Positions 33,645-46,778 of a stretch of DNA of 64,000 bases are shown here, piece by piece. How positions within the stretch are numbered: the first letter of the stretch is position 1; each line of letters starts with the position of its first letter. A model generated the notes under the pieces. The model was given only the letters and a program-made list of their open reading frames with translations. It was not told where the DNA came from and ran no database searches. A program made the position numbers and the translations under genes. The DNA comes from Xestospongia muta (Eukaryota > Porifera > Demospongiae > Haplosclerida > Petrosiidae), in contig OY848917.1 in NCBI GenBank assembly GCA_963693285.1, positions 26,847,745 through 26,911,744 on the forward strand, read 5' to 3'.

Positions 33645-36620
33645 TAAGAGGTGACCTTGTAATTCTTAAGTGATCTATTAGTACATAAAAGATAGTAACA
33701 GCACTGAACCATCATGTTAATCATTAACAATTAGTTACATAAACAATCAATTTTATAATACATTATATAATTATAATTTATTGCTGATTTGATAATTATG
33801 AAATCAGTATTATGTTTACTTTTTGCATCTAATGATTTTGCTAAATGCTCATACATGTAAAACCACATATTGATTACATCTAGCTATTAATATAGTATTT
33901 ACATTGTGTATCTATTGTGATCAGCAGCTATATGTAAATAGGATGTGAGATGACCTTGTGGTTGTTGAGTGATCTTTCAGTATGTATAAATAAAAAGATA
34001 GTAACAGCACTGAACCGTCATCTTAATTTATTATTACGTCTAATATATAAGTAATCAAAACAGAAATGTGTTTACTTTTTGTATCAAATAACTTTGCTAA
34101 ATGCATCTGTATATAAACATATATTGATTAAATCAACCTATTTAACTTATACAGTGATATTGTCTTTACATCCACTACTACTAATACATGGTTTATGTAT
34201 TGGCTGTGATCATTTTAAAATAATGTTCTCATCACAGGTCTGTTGTTATAAGCAATCACATGGTAAGTTGTGTAAGAGATGACCTGTACACTTTTTGTAA
34301 TTGTCATGTGATCTGTCATTAGATATACATAAGCATTAACTGTTTGTATAATAGAAAGATAACTTTATAGTTAATATACTCATTCACCAACAACAATACA
34401 GTAAATAGAACATTGTAGTACAAATAATTGAGAAGACACATTACACTACTATTACTTATAAGATAAGACATATAAATGATGTGATCAGCAAATGTTGTCA
34501 AAATGAGCACTAGACTGTTTGATGTATCAAACAGAATAATGTAAGCTAACAATGTGCACTGAAATATTCACAGGAGCACTCCTATATATATCATGAAGAA
34601 AACTTCTACATATATTCTACAAAGATAAAAGTTGTTTATGATATTTATAATCATTGTTAGTTGTTTTAACTGATTCATGGATGTTCTGGTTGGAGGAATC
34701 CTTATACATTGAAGTGTATGGATGTTTTCTATAGTAACAGTCCTGAACCAATATCTTAAATCATTGTTAGTTCTATGAGCTACATAAACAATTGATCCAT
34801 TACATTAGTACATTACTGATCAAGACAGTTGTTTGAGATGTTTTCTTTTTTTTGATCAACTGATTTTGCTAAATGTGCCTGTACATTGCTAATATAAATT
34901 GTTTGTTTTAACAAATTCATGTATATTTAAATCTTAAAAACAAACATAAAATATATTACTTATCACATGATCAAATGATAAAAATGAATAAATAAATAAT
35001 AATATCAGTTTTGCATTATTACTAAAAGCTCCACCTGAGAGTATTTGATTGAAATTGGTGCAAATTTCAATTGAAGTGGATAATGAGAGCTATCGAAACA
35101 TAAATTATCAACAAATGTAAATTATTATTGGTACTGATGGGCTTGGATTCTATGACATAATCTGTAATAATTCTGAGATTTGAAACCATATGATCACTAA
35201 CAGCATTAACATCACTAGGATATGTGTCACTATCTTTCTCGAGAATACTTTTATCAGCATAGTCAAAAAGCTTGTTATCTATCTATTTTGGATGGTAACC
35301 CTCTCCAGACCATAATATCTGGCTTAGTAGTTGTCTATGGGTAGACACTGAGTCAGTCAATTTTAATTTGCTGGACTTGTATATCTCCATCTTGAAAATA
35401 ATAGACATTTACAACTGTGACATCTGACTCTAAAAAGTATCTACTATAAAAGTGTCTATTGTAACATGCTCTTTCTACACAATTTTCTAAGCAATGAGTA
35501 ATTTAGGCCACTATATCAAATATGTTATTGTCTCTCTTCCAATGTCAATATCATAAACTCTATAATATCTAAAGTATCGATTACATATGTAATATATATG
35601 TATCTAATGATATCTCATATGACAAAGTATATAGAATTAATACTGTTGTCAAATAAGAAATGTGATTTACTTAATTAATATTTTGGCATATATATATACC
35701 TACCTGCTAACTTTATTATAATGATGGTAAATCTCCTTTTTGAGCACTCAGTCTAAGAACTCATTAAGAGCTCATTGCTTAAGTAAACAAAGTAATATTT
35801 TCTTTAAGGCATGTCAAATACTAAATATTAGCAATATAAATTATTTTCAAAATTGAGGGTATTAATATTTATTGTATTAGGATCAGGATATGTTATTATA
35901 ATATGGTTCATATCTGACATGATAAACAAATAATTTCAGTAAAGACTATATTTTATATATAATAATTTGATGATGATTATTTTTTTTATAATTTTATATT
36001 GTGATTAATATATTATTATTTGTAGAATATGTGAAAAGTCTGTTTCTTCATTATAAAATGTTAATTATCTTATCTATCATATCAATGTTATTAAATAAAG
36101 TTATAATTAAATGTCAGGATTGATCATGCCCAACCTTCATGACTCAATTTGTTACCTCATATAAAAGTGCATACACTTTCAAAATCAAAATAGCTCATTC
36201 CAACATCAGCAAAGTACCATATACTCTACATAATGATAAAATAAATGTTTTATTAGCAATAAGTAAATCTAAATAATTCATAAAACCATATATTATAGAA
36301 TATTACATAATTATGATCACACAATTGCCAATAATCCATTATGCTATTATCATATAATCATAATGTTCCCATTTTTATATTCTCAAATAATAAGCTATTT
36401 TGTTTATGAGTTGATTAAGTAAACCATACATATTATTACTATCCAACTTCTTACTATGAAATATTTTTGTAATTAATTAAGTGCATTCATAACAGAGCCA
36501 CATAGCTTAGCAAGGGAATTTGGGATTTCTTCCAATGACATGTGAGAAGACAATTTTCAGGTAGGCATAAAAACCAATCTAAGTAGAATAGTCGGATTGT
36601 AACATCTTAAATAATTAAAT
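33645..36620. repeat. Unit B spacer (copy of unit A 20.1-23.25 kb, plus extra)
   Basis: No gene. 33645-35955 parallels 20100-23250 without the 845-bp element. 35955-36620 has no counterpart in unit A but includes a block (36470-36595, GCAAGGGAATTTGGGATTTC) homologous to the 7TM spacers at 12200-12310 and 16490-16575. Unit B therefore preserves more of the ancestral segment than unit A. Confidence 0.6.
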
Positions 36621-36739
36621 AACCATTACTATCTACCACCCTATCTACCAATCAAGACCATCTCTCTAACTACCACAACCTAGTGTCCAATCTTCTAGCT
36701 CTTCTGGCATCACTTACACTACTACTTCCATTTCCTATG

Positions 36740-37985
36740 CCAAAACAAATCATTCATTAAGCTTACAAGAGATCAAGGAAGCTCAGGAACAACTTGAAAG
36801 GTCCTTATATTAGGGGAAGAAATGAGATGTAAAATTCAAGCTCAAAAGAATGATGTTAATAAGCTCATTCATCAAGTATTTGCCACTATTCATCAACTCC
36901 TACATCAACATGAACAGGTTTTGTTAGCTGAAAGTTGTGAGGTAGCCAATGCCTAGGAGATTTGTCTGTTTCACCAACTTGAAAAGTTACAGTGTCTATT
37001 AGAGACAACAAGTTACTGTAAAAGTCTTGCAACCAATGTGCTACAGGAGTATAATGATATTGAGTTACTATTAGTTGCCCACACACTACAGACCAGAGCA
37101 AACCAACTATATACAACAAGAGTTCTCTGAGACCTCTCTTGAAGTATGTGAGTCACCATTTATATCAGTAGATATTAATACAGATGAACTAACTGCAAAG
37201 ATAGCAAATGTTGACATTAGATTTAATGAGGTATCTCCAAATAGGACAGCAGCAGTGGTACCTCTAAGTGCTTGTATGGAAAAAGAATTAAAAGTTATAG
37301 TAATTTTATAAGATGGTAGAGTGAAACAATTATCTAAAGGAGATGCAATAGTGAGTGGTAGGTAGGCTTGTACCAGTTGACGAAAAAAGGAAACCAATTG
37401 AAGCTAAGAACACAGATTGTGATGATGGTACTTACCGTTTTTCCTTGAAGTCACAGCAGTTAGACAAACATAACCTCTCTCTCACTATCAAAGGACAATC
37501 TATCCAAGGTAGCCCTTTCAATATTTCTGTTGTTGCTTCTCGAGATTACACTACCCTCAAGAGACCAGTACAGACTATAACAAACATAAGTAAACCTCTC
37601 ACTGTGGCCTTTTCTGATAATGATGACATGTTTGTTACTAGTCATGGTAGTAACTGTATATATGTATATGACAGTGACAGAAAACAGAAGACTACCATAG
37701 GCTCATACAGAAGTGGACAATTGCAATTTGATAACCTTAGTGGAATAGTAATCAATGGAAATGTGATGTATGTAGTAGAGTTAGGAGGACAAAGGGTTCA
37801 CAAGTTATCTTTAGAATGAAAGTTTTTGTGTACTTTGGGTAGTGTAGGGCCTGATAAAGGATAATTTAAGCATCCCTGGCATATATGCAATGGTCATGAT
37901 GGTAAACTATATGTTGCTGATCATAGTAATAATCGTATCTATGAATTTAATCAAGATGAAACTTTCTTTTATCTGATTAATGGTT
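36740..37985 (+). pseudogene. Decayed TRIM-like filamin/NHL gene, unit B
   Basis: It retains more 5' sequence than unit A: a BBC-type coiled coil (KIQAQKNDVNKLIHQVFATI then HQLLHQHEQVLLAE, 36836-36935) with in-frame stops (TAG near 36814, TAG at 36954). The coiled coil continues through LEKLQCLLETTSYCKSLATN, then the same frame change as unit A before the filamin part (37075 on). The filamin end SIQGSPFNISVV and NHL strands (SGIVINGNVMYVVELGGQRV; GKLYVADHSNNRIYEF) follow. Additional lesions: TAA at 37309-37311, a small insertion near 37360, TGA at 37817-37819. It breaks off at 37985. Not functional. Confidence 0.8.
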
Positions 37986-39843
37986 TACCTCTTTTTTGTT
38001 GTTGTTCAAAAGTATTAATGGCAAAAGATATCATTGATTCATTCATCTTATTTATATTGTCTACTAATATTGTACGAAGTTAGTATTGGGATGGTATTTT
38101 AGTAAATTATTGATGTCATTATTGTATCAGTTAATTGTACCTGAAATTTGACTGAAAGCTATCTCAACTAAACAACTAAGATGACTAAAGGTTTCCTATA
38201 TACACAGTACATATGGTCAATATTGCTGTAATTATAATTTCTCTTGCTTTAGCTTTAATTGTCTAACAAACTTCCAGCTTCCTCTTTCTCTCCATAATTA
38301 CATGATGAAAACTTAAAATCTATCTGTCTCACTTCTTATGCCTGACAAACTTTGTATTCATCCTGGTGCTTTAAAATCACCCTATAAAATATAAGGAAAT
38401 AGATGCTAACAAAGCCATTGTTATTCAAAACAGTTGGCTACACATACACAGTACTTTAATATTTGTCTTTTTGCCTCCTCAAATTGAAATGACAAAAATT
38501 ATCCAAAATACTTTTAATGATCCATCTATTTTAGAATTTTGACTGTCCAGCATGGCTTCCAACAAAGTTTTAAGCCTGTCAATGGTTCAACAACTATTAA
38601 CATATTATATTTACAAACAACACATATGAAGGTAATAAACATACTTCTTTTCATTAATTTGAAGATCAAATGGTTAGAGATATCACATATAAGCAACTGC
38701 TGTTTAATTTATTACACAGGTAACATAATATTGTAGCATCTGTAGTAGAAAAGCTATTTCTAAGCTATTTCTAATATTAACTACATGGCATGTCAATTGT
38801 CTGATGATTGTAGCAACAATTAACATTATCGATGTCTGTTATCACCACTAAACCACCCACAGCATTTTGATAAGGGTGTGACAATTTGTAATCACTTATG
38901 CATTTGCAATATTTGGAGGTGTGGCTTGATGTTGCTAAAATAAATTGTGTAGCTTTCTTCCTTTCAAGAGAAAACTTCATTATTTTACTTATCACCAAGT
39001 TTTCCAGAAGATTTCAGCTTAATGTCACCCCAATTTTCCATCTTATTAAGGTCTGTCAATATTGTCACTTGTTTATAGTTCAATTAAAAATAATACAAAC
39101 AAGTAGATAAAAATTTCTAAAAAGAAATGATTAATATAGGAATGGTATTAAAAACATCTCAAACAAGTCTATAGTAGTAATGACCATATGGACATCCCCT
39201 ACATAGTAGCCACACTGAAGTACTCATTAACAGTTTTTATATTGAAAAGTAATGTTTTATATACTGTGTTGTTAGTACATTCCCTAAATAAAATGCTCAC
39301 TTTCATTCTAACTTAACAGTTTTTATTTACTATAGAGTTCTTATGGTACTGTTTGCCTCATAACATTATGGTCCTGTTGCTACTCTGTAGGGATTGAACT
39401 AGTTGTGATATGTATGTGAATTTTATTGGGTAGTCTCCGTTCTAATAATCATTATGTAACAGTCATAAAGATTGAGATTACTGTAAATATTTACTTTAGT
39501 ATATACTACTACTACATCTATCTATAGTACATGATCATATCAAAAGCCTGTTTTGTGATGTCATTGTTATGATAAGCAGTTACATGTTAAGTAGGGTAAG
39601 GCGTAACCTTTATGATATTTGAAGTTGTCAATAGATCATTAGATATACATAAACACTAACTATTTTTTAATAGAAAAGATAAGTTTTCATTAGTCAGCAA
39701 TAACACAAAAAGGTATTGTAGCATTTAAAATAAAATATTTGTTAAGACAATACAATTTCCTTATATTATTCTTACTACTTTACATAAAGTACATGACAAT
39801 ATAAATTACACATACAATAAGCAATGTCTTAGAATTAGCAAAA
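37986..39843. repeat. Unit B copy of 26.4-28.46 kb spacer
   Basis: No gene. Very similar to 26395-28466 (38530-39480 almost identical to 26935-27890). A deletion near 39520 removes the part corresponding to about 27920-28150. Confidence 0.65.
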
Positions 39844-42800
39844 CTAGTCATCAAACAAAAGGGATTCTCGTTTCATATCCATTAATTTTGATACTGATGT
39901 ATCTATTGACACTGGTGTATCCATTGTCACTGAAGTATCCAATGACACTAATGTATCCATTGTCACTGAAGTATCCAATGACACTAATGTATCCATTGTC
40001 ACTGATGTATCCATTGATACTAATGTCGAAGTTGTAGTATGCTTACATTCAACACCAGGGGATCCTGGATGTTTTATAGCATAGGTGGATAAAGGAAGTT
40101 CGATGTCATTAGAAGATGGCGGAGATTTTTTGAATATATTTTCGACCTTTAGAATTACTTGTTGTGAATGAGACTTTAACAGACGATCCCAAACATGATA
40201 GAATATAATACCACAGAATATGACAAATGATATTGATACTAAAACAATACTTGATGCTTGTCTTTTGGATTTTTCATAGTCTTGTTGTAGGTTCATGTGA
40301 GCCATCAATATTAGGTTGAGAATGAAAATCAACTCAAGACAAACCAAAGAAAACTGTCGATACACTCCTTTTAAAAAGAAATACATAAAATTAATAGCAA
40401 TTAATAGACATGTTAACACAGCTAAGCTTGTTGTAGCCTTCACATCTTGAGACACAACTAGTGATAAGACAACACGAACTAGTAGTAATAATCCAGTCCA
40501 AAAACGACACTTGTCTTTATATGGACCTCCATATGCATCAAAAAAAGGTTTCATATATGTTGACAACTTTTTGGAGCAACACATGTATTTTGATAGAGGT
40601 CCTTCAAATAATGGTATAGTAAAAAGGAAGAAGGTGTATGGAACAATTAGTAAAATGAGGACAGCCAGTGAGAGCAGAAACAATGGTAGATGACAACCTC
40701 CTGCATATTGGACATTTGCATCAATGTACCACTTTACTAATTTGTCATCATTACAATGAATATTGGTGTAATGGAGGATCTGGAAGACTGTGCGTATCAG
40801 TTTTGTATATGAGAGAAGGATCATAGTCGCTAGTGCTGGGATTACTTGTCTTCCCACAAGTCGAACCATTTTGCTTGAATATCGTAACAATATTATGATA
40901 AGTATTAGAATAAACCAAATGTAGGCTGGAAAGATAAACTGAAGCCATGTCTTACTACAAGAATCCATACCATCAAAGAAACAAGTTTTAATACCCAGAT
41001 CAAGATTGATCCAGGAAATGAACTGACTAAGAATTGGAATGGAACTACCAGAAAAGAAGATGTGTTCATATATTTTGACAACATTAGCATAGAATATAAG
41101 TCCATTGATGGTACCCACTGATACAGTTAGATTTAAAAGAATGACGAAAGCTACCAGTGCTATACCAGCCACAGCAAATGGAATGATAAGAGCTATGTTG
41201 TCATTAGTACATTCTTCACATTGATTGGAACCTAATGTGAGACTGAGTCCTTTTTTACATTGTCCACAGAGTATTCCAGACCTTTTGTGAAGACATTGTG
41301 GATCAGGAGAGGTGATTTTAAATTGAATTGTTCCATCATTGCAGTAATCAAAGGGGCAACTTGGATACACAATAAGACAACCATTTTTATATCCAATCCA
41401 CATATCGCCATTTCTAGTTATATTTTGAGTGTTGATATCACAAGTTATTGAAGATAAATTTAATTCAGACCTGCAAACACAAGCGTCTTTTCCCAACATA
41501 AACCCAATTGGACAGGACTGAGTTGTAACTTCAATGACTTTAGATAATGAATGATCAGTGAATGATTTTTCAAGTTTTGCATATATCTGTGTTGTTTTCA
41601 ACAAAACATTTGTTTTAAAGGTAATATTGGTACACTTTGCGTTTAGTCTCCTTTGCTCAGTATATGAACCATCTGATGATGTCAATTTAACCACACCCTC
41701 TGTTAAGCCATCTTTTAAACCAACAATAGCTAGTGTTACATTGACAGCAATCCCTGGTATTGTAGTCATAGTAATATTTGTAATAGAACAGTTTTGTATG
41801 TCTGATTCACAAAAACACACTTGAATAGGATCTGATGACACTACTGAATTGCCTTCCTGTTGAGGGTAGTAAAAAAGGGTTTCAAAATCTGTCTCATTAA
41901 AACAATTATCAATATTACCACCATATAGAACGTCACCTGAAATGTCAGCTTTATTGTTAGTAAAATAAAACATAGCATTAGAATAGTGACGAAAAAAGGA
42001 ACAAATGTCTGCATCAAGAACTTGTGATACAAAGATTCCACCACCTGACTTACTGGCATGATTATTGATAAATGAGATATTTGCTTGAAGATTTAGTAAC
42101 AACTGGGAAGATTCATATAAAGCAATGCCTCCACCATAAATACCTGAATTGTTTGTGAATGTACTATGTCCATCAAATGTTAACCAACTATTGAAACATA
42201 TTAAACCAGTTGTGTTATGATTACTAACTTCATTTTGGTCAAATGTAACATTAATAATATTGAATAATACCACAGCAGATTGATATACTTTTCCATATAC
42301 AGACGGTTTATTACTTGCCTTGTTGTATTGAAACGAAACATTTTTAAAATAAAAGCTAGTTTTTGAAGTAATTTGAAGAGCACGGAGAAACAGTCCTGAT
42401 CCAAGGTATGCAGTATTGTTGTATATATTGCAGTTACCAAACTCAATACTACCACCTTCTTCATACAAGTCTATGTACACTCCTCCTCCATCATAATGAG
42501 CAGTATTATTGTAAATAGTGCAGTTGCTAAACTCGATAGTACCAACTCCTTCATACAAATCAATGTCCACTCCTCCTCCAACACGATGAGCAATATTGTT
42601 ACATATAGTGCAGATATTGAACTCAATACTAATATTTCCTGCTAACCTAATATCCACTCCTCCTCCTTCTCCATTTAACAGTGCAGTATTATTGCATAAA
42701 GTACAGCTAAAAAACTCAATACTACCATTTCCTACATATGAATCAATGTACACTCCTCCTCCACTTCCAAAATATAGAACAATATTGTTGTTTATAGTGC

Positions 42801-44564
42801 AGTTATGAAAGTCAACACTACTCCCATGTGAGTAAATGTACACTCCTCCTCCATATTTCTGTGCAGTATTGCTGTTTATAGTGCAGTTATAAAAGTCAAT
42901 ACTACTCTCATGTGAGTCAATGTACACTCCTCCTCCTCTATACTGAGCAGTATTGTTGTATACAGAGCAGTTACAAAACTCAATTCTACAATCCCCTCCA
43001 TACAAACTAATGGACACTCCTCCTCCATCTCCATATTGCAGAGCAGTGTTGTTGTATATAGTACAGTTACAAAACTTGATACTACCATTCCCATTCAAAT
43101 AAATATACACTCCTCCTCCATCATAATAAGCAGTATTGTTTATATAGTGCAGTTACGAAACTCAGTTCTACTATTCCCTCCATACGAACTAATGGACACT
43201 CCTCCTCCACTTCCATATCGCTGAACAATGTTGTTGTATATAGTGCAGTTATCAAACTCAATTCGACCATTTCCTCCATACGATCTAATTTGCACACCTC
43301 CTCCATATTGTTTACCAGTGTTGTTGTATATAGTACAGTTACGAAACTTGATACTACCGTTTCCATTCAAATAAACACAAACTCCTCCCCCATCATAATA
43401 AGCAGTATTGTTGTATACAGTGCAGTTATAAAACTCAATTCTATTATTCCCTCCATATGAACTAATGAACACTCCTCCTCCTCTTCCATATCGCCGAATA
43501 ATGTTGTTGTATATAGTGCAGTTGTCAAACTCAATTCTATTATTCCCTCCATATGAACTAATGAACACTCCTCCTCCTCTTCCATATCGCCGAATAATGT
43601 TGTTGTATATAGTGCAGTTGTCAAACTCAATTCTATTATTCCCTCCATATGAACTAATGAACACTCCTCCTCCACTTTCATATTGTTCACCAGTGTTGTT
43701 GTATATAGTACAGTTACGAAACTCAATACTACCATTTCCACTATACAAACGAATGTACACTCCTCCTCCATGATACAGAACTGCATTATATAAAAAATTA
43801 CTATTGTCAATGATCATATATGCTTTGCTGTCATTTAGATACCATAAAGCCATGCCATATCCTAAGCCAAGTGTAAAATTTGATTTCACAACATTAACTT
43901 TGGTGAGTGTTTCAAATTTTTCATCATACAATATTAATACATTGCCTCCATTGAGAGTCTCAGGAGCTCCATTGTTAGCAAATGAGGAGTAAGCAATTAG
44001 TACACCAAAAGCATTAATGAGACAGAGTCCATAATCTGAACCATTCTGGACTGATACCCATTCTAATGTGATATTAATGATGTCAACAAAGAGAAAGCTA
44101 ACATTGATTTGGACAGAATATAGTTGTCGTTGGTCACTGATATTAGCATCTAGCCCACAATTTGCTACTGTTAATGATTTTATTACAATATCTACACAGT
44201 TCGTAAATTCTATGCCAGCCCTTCTGTTATCACTACACATTATTACTGATGTGGATTGCATAATTGTCTCATGGAAGCCTTGTTCTATGTCACCCAGTCC
44301 CTGTAGAGTTATATTGTTAACACCACTGATTACCAATGTATCTTGTAGAGTATGAGTTCCCTCAAGAAAGTAGAAAATTGTATTATCAGTGAAGTAAGAT
44401 GCATAATCAACAATATAAAAGGAGAGGTTGTGACAAGGTAGGTCAGTAGGAGGACTATTCACTACGTTATTAGTTGCAGAGACACAATACTCAGAAGCAG
44501 TAACACATCCACTGTATATATTCAGTATAACTGATGTTATATAATAGATATGACACCAACTCAT
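39844..44564 (-). pseudogene. Beta-helix membrane gene, unit B, split by one-base deletion
   Basis: Paralog of 28467-33314 with the same signal peptide and flanks. The frame is open from the ATG (44562-44564) to about 43140, then from 43110 to the stop at 39844 in another frame. At the break, GCAGTATTGTTTATATAG stands where unit A has GTATTGTTGTATATAG, i.e. one G is missing inside an IYNNTA codon run. Everything else is intact over about 1,570 codons, so the lesion is recent, polymorphic, or an assembly error in a repetitive region. The coil number differs from unit A: one 96-bp coil is exactly duplicated (about 43521-43712) and several unit A coils are absent. The tail carries an expanded 12-residue SLDTSVTMDTLV repeat. 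Confidence 0.75.
39894..40020 (-). repeat. 36-bp minisatellite in tail coding region
   Basis: A 36-bp unit encoding 12 residues alternating S/T-M/L-D-T-S/L-V. It occurs about three times here, against about one and a half at the homologous site in unit A (28515-28575). It stays in frame and alters the cytoplasmic tail length. Confidence 0.8.
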
Positions 44565-44890
44565 GATGGTAGTGCGTTCAATATTACAGCATTAAATTAA
44601 TGACAAAATATGCTGTCCTGTTTGCGTCAAATATATATTCGACTTGTAGGAGATCTTGTTACTTCTATAAATCTTTACGAGAAACCAAAAAATGCTTAGT
44701 AAAAGTGTATCATGTTCGATATGGATCGCTATTAAATAGGCTACCATTTCGTAAAAAAACACAAGACGTCGATTAAAATACTGCACGTGAGGTTAACATC
44801 CCTGCTTGTTTTACAGTCACTGAATGTCATCCAACAAACAACGTGAATATTTCTTTTATTAAATTATGTTGACCCAACCTTTGAAATCTA
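44565..44890 (-). promoter_or_regulatory. Conserved upstream region of beta-helix gene, unit B
   Basis: Near-identical to 33315-33640, including the ATATATATT box and the E-box CACGTG (44784-44789). Confidence 0.4.
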
Positions 44891-44892
44891 AG

Positions 44893-46470
44893 AGGTGACC
44901 TTGTAATTGTCAAGTGATCTATTAGTACATAAAAAGATAGTAACAGCACTGAACCATCATGTTAATCATTAACAATTAGGTACATAAGCAATCAATTTTA
45001 TAATACAATAAATAGTTATAATTTATTGCTGATTTGATAATTATGAAATCAGTATTATGTTATATTATGTAACAGCACTGGATTGTCATCTTAATTTATT
45101 ATTACTTCTAATATAAATAATCAAAACAGTAATGTGTTTACTTTTTTATCAAATAACTTTCCTAAATGCACCTGTGTATAACCATGTATTGATTAAATCA
45201 ACCAATTTAACTATAGTCTTTAGTTTGTACATTGTTAACATAAATTGTTTGTTTTACTAAATTCATGTACATTTAAAACTGAAAATAAACATAAGATGTG
45301 ATAAACAATGTATAAATATATTACTTACACAGTACATATAGTCAATATTGCTGTAATTATAATTTCTCTAGTTTTAATTGTCTAACAAACTTTCAGCTTC
45401 CTCTTCCTCCCATAATTACATGATGAAAACTTAAATCTATCTGTCCCGCTTCCTATGCCTGACAAGCTTTTTATTCATCCTGGTGCTTTAAAATCACCAT
45501 TAAAAATATAGGGAAATAGATGCTAACAAAGACATTGTTATTCAGGATAGTTGGCTAGACATACACAGTGCTTTAATATTTGTCCTTTCTCCTCCTCAAA
45601 TAGAAATGACAGAAATTATTCAAAAAAATCTTTAATGATTCATCTATTTGAGAAATTTGACTGTCTTGCATGGCTTCCAACAAAAGTTTTAAGCTCATAT
45701 AAACAACACATATCATATCATAGACAGCATAGTATTTGCTGTTGCTAGTTGGTTGTTCGTTTTTATGTTTATGGTTTAAAAGTTGGCCTATATAAAGTGT
45801 GTTATTGTTATCTTATTTAATAACAATCTTAATTATAATGTTATTTGATGTATATTTGCTATATTTGCTCTGTCCAAAAATTAATTTGTACATTGTTAAC
45901 ATAAATTGTTTGTTTCACCAAATTCATGTACATTTAAAACTGAAAATAAACATAAGATGTGATAAACAATGTATAAATATATTACTTATTTCATGATCAT
46001 AAAGATAAATTTGAATAAATAAATAATAATATCAGTATTATATCATTTCATAAAGCTCCACCTGAGAGTGTTTGATTGATATCGGCACACGTTGTGATTA
46101 AAGTGGATAACGAGAGGTACTAAAACATAAATTATCAACAAATGTAACTTATTATTGGTACTGACAGGCTTGGATTCTATGACATAATCTGTAATAATTC
46201 TGGGCTTTGAAAGCATATGATCACTAACACAGCATTAACATTGTTAGGATGTGTGTCACTGTCCTCCTCTGGAATATTTTTATCAGCATAGTCAAAATGC
46301 TTGTTATCTATCCATTTTGGATGGCAACCTCCTCCAGACCTTAAAGTCTTGCTTGGTAGTTGTCTATGGGTGGAAACCGAGTCATTCAAATTTCCTGCAC
46401 TTGTACTTCCATATTAAAGGTAATAGAGATTTACCACAGTGACATATGAATCTGAAAAAGTGTCTACTAT
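44893..46470. repeat. Scrambled third unit (C) of the segmental duplication
   Basis: No gene. Mosaic of blocks found in units A and B in altered order: 44893-45215 (like 20100-20600), 45225-45325 (like 22180-22280), 45330-45690 (like 26610-26975), 45885-46450 (like 22185-22750). The NHL and beta-helix coding parts are missing. Confidence 0.6.
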
Positions 46471-46718
46471 AAGGGGTCATGTCTAGATAATTACGATTCT
46501 TGACAGAGTCTTCATGGAGAAATTTCATGAGTTGCCAATCATCAACTCTCATGGTAAGCAGATAAAGCTTAAATAGAGTAGAAATGGAGTCGAAAGGTAA
46601 TATAAGTTAGGTATCTTCAACAATGATATTATCATTTATTGATAACAAGTAATATGCTCAAAGTAGTTACTGTTCGTTGTATGCATAATGAATAATCATA
46701 TTAATTAACTATTAATAA

Positions 46719-46752
46719 ACCAGACAAGGAGGAGGAGCTTGTCTCAGGCAGG
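46719..46752 (+). promoter_or_regulatory. Conserved purine-rich promoter block, SRCR gene 1
   Basis: CCAGACAAGGAGGAGGAGCT, 30-60 bases upstream of the ATG, is conserved as CCGGACGAAGAGGAGGGGCT at 57065-57084 before SRCR gene 2 while surrounding sequence differs. Probably a core-promoter or transcription-factor site; factor unknown. Confidence 0.4.
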
Positions 46753-46778
46753 GTGTTGCTGACTAATAGCAGAATAAG

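Noticed and set aside
28467..44564. Bacterial contamination, suggested by PMP-like repeats
   Set aside because: The same contig has spliced animal genes on both sides, and the membrane half is of animal type. Duplicated flanks also connect the genes to the surrounding DNA.
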